DNA of 28,889 nucleotides from Butyrivibrio sp. (GTDB lineage: Bacteria; Bacillota; Clostridia; Lachnospirales; Lachnospiraceae): contig JAILEJ010000440.1 of the NCBI GenBank assembly GCA_024688095.1, positions 1-28,889 on the forward strand, given 5' to 3'. The position numbers and the translations under genes were made by a program. This document shows positions 25,456 to 28,889 of the stretch, piece after piece. The notes below the pieces were generated by a model. That model was not told the DNA's origin. It worked only from the letters and a program-made list of their open reading frames with translations, and did no database searches. How positions within the stretch are numbered: position 1 is the first letter of the stretch; each line of letters opens with the position of its first letter.

Positions 25456-26880
25456 ATGCCAAAAAGAAAAATCATATATGCAGTTCTATTTTCTTTATAT
25501 ATGTTGGAATTTCAGATGTTCCTTTATATAGAGGGAATGGTTGATGGAGTATTATCAGTAAGACATTATATTGCATGGTCACTGGTTAGCCTTGGTTTTA
25601 TCAGCTTTTGGATTATAAGGAGCATTATTTCCAATCTGCAAATGCGCAAAATCACAATAATGATCATAAATATAACGTTTGCGCTTTCTGTGCTTTTTAC
25701 TATACTGCCTGAAAATGATCACCTTAAAAGCACAGCTGTTCTTTTGGCAAGTCTTTTGATCGGTTGCCTTGGCGGGGCAATATATTTTTTTAGTGCATGC
25801 GAATACTGTATGGATAAGAGAATGGGTCTTATAATGGCAATATCCACCTCTGTTCCTTATATCATACAGTTCTTTCTGACTTCTTTTTTTCAAAACAAAT
25901 ATATACAGATATTTATAATGCTATTACTGTTTTTGGTAATAACATATGTGGCAACTAAGCATCCAAGAGATTATATTCTTGAGGATATGCTTCCTTTTAT
26001 CGGAGAAAATCCTCAATATGACGAGAAGCTTTTGTTTGACAAGAAGAAAATTCTTACCGTATTTTTAGTGATGCTCGTAATAGGTGTTTATATGGAGCAG
26101 ACGTGGAGTAGTAGCGCACTTAGCGGTGAAGTTGATATGTATGGACTTCCCAGACTGTTTGTAATATTTGGGTACTTTTATACCGGATTTTTTACTGATT
26201 ACAGAGAGCATAAATATATGGAAATAGCATCGCTACTTACATTTTCCTTCTTTGCTCTCGGAACATATTCTTCTGGTAATATCTATTTAAGGCTTAGTAT
26301 TTTCTATTTTCTTGCAGGTGTTTACACAGCCTATCTGACAGCGGCTTTCTGGTATATCGCACCAAGAACGAAAACGCCTGAATTGTGGGCAAGCCTTGGG
26401 AGAGTTCTTAGCTTGCTGGAAGGAATTTTTGGAATTATTCTCCTTCATGTGGTAAATACCGGGCTTGTAAAATTATTTTTAGAGTCTTTGTTTGTATTTG
26501 CTATTACATATGCCTCATACAGAATTTCATTAGATAATAGGGATAGGAAATTTGCTTTTGCAGGGGCATCGGGAAATACTGATTCAAGTTTTTGCCTGGA
26601 AAAGCGGGAAAATATGCATCAGGAACATGGAGAAAAGGCCATAGCTGAATCTTCGCAGAAAAAAGAATCAGAGCACTTTAAGTATTTTTGTAATTTACAT
26701 AGATTTACTCCCAGAGAATGTGAAGTTATGCAGATACTCTTAAATTCAGATGAAAGCATGAAGATAGTAGCAGAAAAACTTGGAATATCAGAACGAATGC
26801 TCTACAGATATATGAATAGTCTCTATGAAAAGACAGGAACTCAGTCGAGAGCATCACTGTTAAAATTCTATTACAGATAA
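25456..26880 (+). CDS. Polytopic membrane protein with C-terminal LuxR-type DNA-binding domain
   Basis: A 474-residue protein. Residues 1-360 contain about twelve hydrophobic segments in an MFS-like arrangement, interrupted by a cytoplasmic loop near 170-200. A polar linker (about 365-415) leads to a LuxR-type helix-turn-helix (about 416-474): RFTPRECEVMQILLNSDESMKIVAEKLGISERMLYRYMNSLYEKTG. The design implies a membrane-bound transcription factor that senses a small molecule or membrane state directly. Similar MFS-LuxR proteins are well known in Coriobacteriia. ATG 25456 follows GGAGGGG; an upstream in-frame TTG (25441) lies before that site and is less likely. It is monocistronic by its own promoter and downstream gap. 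The target could be the nearby ilvBN or the secreted protein, but this is only inferred from proximity. Confidence 0.82.
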   Translation: MPKRKIIYAVLFSLYMLEFQMFLYIEGMVDGVLSVRHYIAWSLVSLGFISFWIIRSIISNLQMRKITIMIINITFALSVLFTILPENDHLKSTAVLLASLLIGCLGGAIYFFSACEYCMDKRMGLIMAISTSVPYIIQFFLTSFFQNKYIQIFIMLLLFLVITYVATKHPRDYILEDMLPFIGENPQYDEKLLFDKKKILTVFLVMLVIGVYMEQTWSSSALSGEVDMYGLPRLFVIFGYFYTGFFTDYREHKYMEIASLLTFSFFALGTYSSGNIYLRLSIFYFLAGVYTAYLTAAFWYIAPRTKTPELWASLGRVLSLLEGIFGIILLHVVNTGLVKLFLESLFVFAITYASYRISLDNRDRKFAFAGASGNTDSSFCLEKRENMHQEHGEKAIAESSQKKESEHFKYFCNLHRFTPRECEVMQILLNSDESMKIVAEKLGISERMLYRYMNSLYEKTGTQSRASLLKFYYR

Positions 26881-26922
26881 AAATTATTACATATGGCCTA
26901 GAATTACAGTTGTTATTATTAA

Positions 26923-26998
26923 CTTAAACTCCCCACTTGGATAAAAGACCAGCCATGCTCTCAGCTGGCAGCTTTTTCACCCAAGTGGGAACTTTGAG
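26923..26998. other. Structured 76-nt palindromic element (function unknown)
   Basis: An outer stem pairs 26923-26940 with 26981-26998 (18 positions, two mismatches, one G-U), its core being CCCACTTGG/CCAAGTGGG. An inner stem CCAGC/GCTGG (26949-26953 / 26964-26968) sits in the loop, followed by CAGCTTTTT. It lies in a 331-base gene-free stretch after the LuxR-type gene. It could be a terminator, a small structured RNA, a riboswitch-like leader, or a miniature element related to the IS200/IS605 hairpin ends. It is more GC-rich than its surroundings, which suggests it is under selection. Confidence 0.5.
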
Positions 26999-27052
26999 TC
27001 ATTAATTTAAATGTTTGCAAAAATCCAATTTTATAAAAGTTTTAGAAACGGG

Positions 27053-27078
27053 AAAAGGGCGCAGATGCGCTCTTTTTT
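27053..27078 (+). terminator. Rho-independent terminator
   Basis: AAAAGGGCGC (27053-27062) pairs with 27067-27076 (one G-U) around the loop AGAT and runs into TTTTTT (27073-27078). It would end transcripts from the LuxR-type gene or from the structured element upstream. Confidence 0.85.
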
Positions 27079-27143
27079 CAGTCTGTCACAAATATGAACC
27101 TATTTCTGAAGCTGCATAAATTCTAACATAGATATGAGATTCC

Positions 27144-27185
27144 AAAATGAATTTCAGAAAATGAATTTCAGAAAATAAATTCATA
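27144..27185. repeat. Three 14-nt tandem repeats upstream of the secreted protein gene
   Basis: AAAATGAATTTCAG occurs exactly at 27144-27157 and 27158-27171, and a diverged third copy (AAAATAAATTCATA) follows at 27172-27185. The array ends 26 bases before the start codon. Helically phased or tandem sites like this may bind a regulator, or may vary in copy number; the role is not shown. Confidence 0.7.
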
Positions 27186-27211
27186 ATTTCTTTAATGAGG
27201 AGGTTTTTTAG

Positions 27212-28717
27212 ATGAGTAGGAGTAGTAAATATTTTAATGTGAGTAGAATGATGGCTGTAATTACATCAGTTATCATACTGAGCGTTATGATATACCCGGG
27301 AATGGATGTAAAGGCTGAGGTAGCAACTCAATTATATATAATGGTTGGATCTGATAGAGTAGATGCTACTGATACCACAAGTGGAGGCAGCGGCTGGGGA
27401 TATGATGCTACTACAAATACGCTTACTCTTAATGGATATAGCTATAGTGGAACAGCGGAAGCAAATTATAATACAGATACCGCATCTGCAATATATTATT
27501 ATGGTGATAGTGAGCTTATAATAAATCTTGTAGGCAGTAATACAATAACTTTAACAGAATCTAGTAATAGACTTTGTGGTATTTGTATTAGTTATGGCGG
27601 CGCAAAAATTACGGGAACAGGGAGTCTTACAATCAATTTACCCAGTTCCAATACTAATGCTTATTATGGTATTGAGGTTGGTAATGGACTGACCGTAGAT
27701 GGTGGAACCATAACAGTTAATGGTGGTACTTGTGGTATCAACGCCAGTAGTGTAGTAAAAGGCGGTACAATAAATGCTACAGGTTGCAGTGACAGCGGAA
27801 TTCTTGGAGGTACAATTACAATAGATGGCGGTACCATAAAGGCTGAAGGCTCTAATTATGGTATTTTTGCTGCATCAGGAGCTGTCACAATCAATTCCGG
27901 GACTGTATATGCCAAGGGCGGAAGTATAGGTATATCAGGCTATACCGGTTACGGAGCAAGCGGAGGTGAATATATAAATGGAGGAAATTGCGAATTCATC
28001 GGAGGCAGCCAGGTTTTTGGTGATACGCTATATAATACTATAGCCGGTACAGCATGGGATAATGTTGATGGCACCGGTACAGGCTTAGCAATTCCTGCAA
28101 ATTCCGGATACTACACAGAACTTCTTGAATATAAAAAGGCAGTATTTCCCGCAGTAGCAGAAGAAAAAGCATCTGATGGAAGCAGCGAGGGAACTCCTGC
28201 ATCTGAGGGTACAGAGCTGCAGGATGCTTCCGGAAATGACAGCGGATACAGGGTTACAAGCTCTGATGCAAGTAATCCTACAGTCATATATGAGGGAACG
28301 GAAGCTGATAAGAGTAAAACCACAATAACGATTCCTGATACTGTTACAGATGCCAGCGGTAATGTATATAAGGTAACAGATATAAATAGCGGAGCCCTTA
28401 AGGGGAGTAAAAAGGTTAAAACAGTCACTGTAGGCAATAATGTTGAGGTAATAGGAAGCCAGGCTTTTGCTAACTGCAAAAAGCTAAGCAAAGTAACTTT
28501 GGGATCGTCGGTTACTAAAATAGAATCAAAAGCCTTTAGCGGAGACAAGAAGCTTAAGAAGATAACAATAAAATCCAAGAAATTAAAGACAGTTCAGAAA
28601 AAAGCCTTCAAAAACGTATCATCTACAGTTACAGTAAAGGTACCCAAAAAGAGCAAAGCTAAGTACACAAAGCTCTTAAAGAAAGGTGGTCTTTCTGTTA
28701 AGGCAACTATTAAATGA
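27212..28717 (+). CDS. Secreted beta-helix / BspA-like leucine-rich repeat protein
   Basis: A 501-residue exported protein. Residues 1-35 form a signal peptide (hydrophobic core MMAVITSVIILSVMIYPG, likely cleavage after VKA). Residues about 75-265 contain repeated strand-turn units such as GGTITVNGGT and GGTIKAEGSN, typical of a right-handed parallel beta-helix, often found in carbohydrate-active or adhesive proteins. A Ser/Glu-rich linker (about 315-345) leads to BspA-type leucine-rich repeats (about 370-465: VEVIGSQAFANCKKLSKVTL, VTKIESKAFSG) and a Lys-rich tail. No sortase motif or surface-anchor repeat is seen. AGGAGG eight bases before ATG is a strong ribosome-binding site. It is probably an adhesin or polysaccharide-binding surface protein; no catalytic residues can be assigned. 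Confidence 0.8.
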   Translation: MSRSSKYFNVSRMMAVITSVIILSVMIYPGMDVKAEVATQLYIMVGSDRVDATDTTSGGSGWGYDATTNTLTLNGYSYSGTAEANYNTDTASAIYYYGDSELIINLVGSNTITLTESSNRLCGICISYGGAKITGTGSLTINLPSSNTNAYYGIEVGNGLTVDGGTITVNGGTCGINASSVVKGGTINATGCSDSGILGGTITIDGGTIKAEGSNYGIFAASGAVTINSGTVYAKGGSIGISGYTGYGASGGEYINGGNCEFIGGSQVFGDTLYNTIAGTAWDNVDGTGTGLAIPANSGYYTELLEYKKAVFPAVAEEKASDGSSEGTPASEGTELQDASGNDSGYRVTSSDASNPTVIYEGTEADKSKTTITIPDTVTDASGNVYKVTDINSGALKGSKKVKTVTVGNNVEVIGSQAFANCKKLSKVTLGSSVTKIESKAFSGDKKLKKITIKSKKLKTVQKKAFKNVSSTVTVKVPKKSKAKYTKLLKKGGLSVKATIK

Positions 28718-28736
28718 TAATAATTCCTAAAAATAA

Positions 28737-28774
28737 GGGGCTGTCGCACTAAAGCGACAGCCCCATGTTTTTTT
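28737..28774. terminator. Strong, probably bidirectional terminator between convergent genes
   Basis: GGGGCTGTCGC (28737-28747) pairs perfectly with 28754-28764 across a 6-base loop, followed by ATG and seven T (28768-28774). Genes converge on it from both sides. On the - strand the stem is followed by TTATTTTTA, so it can serve both. Confidence 0.93.
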
Positions 28775-28791
28775 GACTAAAAAAGTAATTA

Positions 28792-28889
28792 TTATTTTGA
28801 GTACCAGATTAAAGTTGTCTTACCCTTTTTGATACTTGTTACATAGTGCATACCACTTGTGTATGTACGTCCATCAACATTCTTGTATG
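28792..28889 (-). CDS. C-terminal end of a convergent gene (partial)
   Basis: Read on the - strand from the window edge, one frame is open for 31 codons to TAA at 28794-28792. The visible end runs from YKNVDGRTYTSG to KTTLIWYSK. It is too short to assign, but the Tyr/Thr/Gly-rich, repeat-like style suggests an extracellular or surface protein. Its placement directly behind the bidirectional terminator supports its being real. The other two - strand frames contain early stops. Confidence 0.5.
   Translation of the reverse strand, partial: YKNVDGRTYTSGMHYVTSIKKGKTTLIWYSK

Noticed and set aside
28111..28578. 155-codon ORF on the minus strand inside the secreted-protein gene
   Set aside because: It is antisense to clear signal-peptide, beta-helix and LRR coding sequence, has hydrophobic low-complexity content and no ribosome-binding site; a shadow ORF.

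Overview
The window looks like a chromosomal segment from an anaerobic, low-GC Firmicute, most likely a member of the Lachnospiraceae (Butyrivibrio / Lachnospira / Roseburia type). This rests on the strong AT bias, Shine-Dalgarno sequences of the AAAGGAG/AGAGGT type, a short MetH without an activation domain, the archaeal/fungal-type aspartate-semialdehyde dehydrogenase, a BspA-like surface protein, and abundant c-di-GMP and hybrid-kinase signalling. Species cannot be fixed from the sequence alone. Every complete gene lies on the + strand; only a fragment at the far right edge is on the - strand. I see no rRNA, tRNA, CRISPR array, transposase or phage gene.

Layout. (1) 1-2365: the end of a hybrid sensor kinase (receiver + HPt), a two-receiver response regulator and purine nucleoside phosphorylase deoD, tightly packed. 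(2) 2366-2733: a gene-free stretch with several palindromes. (3) 2734-8735: argH, asd, then a degenerate AAA-ATPase/DUF234-like protein overlapping a type IA topoisomerase (topB-like). (4) 8894-10822: a GlmU-like left-handed beta-helix acyltransferase and a membrane diguanylate cyclase. (5) 10954-17044: an F1Fo ATP synthase operon, atpB-E-F-A-G-D-C. (6) 17136-19412: a membrane GGDEF-EAL protein followed by a clear terminator. (7) 19557-25331: a membrane acyltransferase overlapping short metH, then ilvB-ilvN. (8) 25456-26880: a polytopic membrane protein with a LuxR-type helix-turn-helix. (9) 26881-27211: a gene-free stretch with a structured palindromic element, a terminator and 14-nt tandem repeats. 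(10) 27212-28717: a secreted beta-helix/BspA-like protein, a strong terminator, and the 3' end of a convergent gene.

The most notable feature is the ATP synthase operon. There is no separate atpH (delta). Instead the alpha subunit carries about 80 extra N-terminal residues that resemble the C-terminal half of delta, while the helical N-terminal half of delta, which normally anchors it to alpha, is not found in the operon. The b, gamma and beta genes all start with TTG behind good ribosome-binding sites. A 20-codon ORF lies between atpE and atpF and overlaps the atpF start. The c subunit lacks the usual Na+ ligands, so proton coupling is the likelier reading. The operon is flanked by a cyclase on one side and a probable c-di-GMP phosphodiesterase on the other.

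The second notable locus is the ATPase-like protein overlapping topB: its Walker A, Walker B and nuclease signatures all look degraded while the overall architecture is kept, suggesting a pseudo-enzyme partner. The metabolic genes feed aspartate-family amino acids and methionine (asd, metH), arginine (argH), branched-chain amino acids (ilvBN) and purine salvage (deoD).
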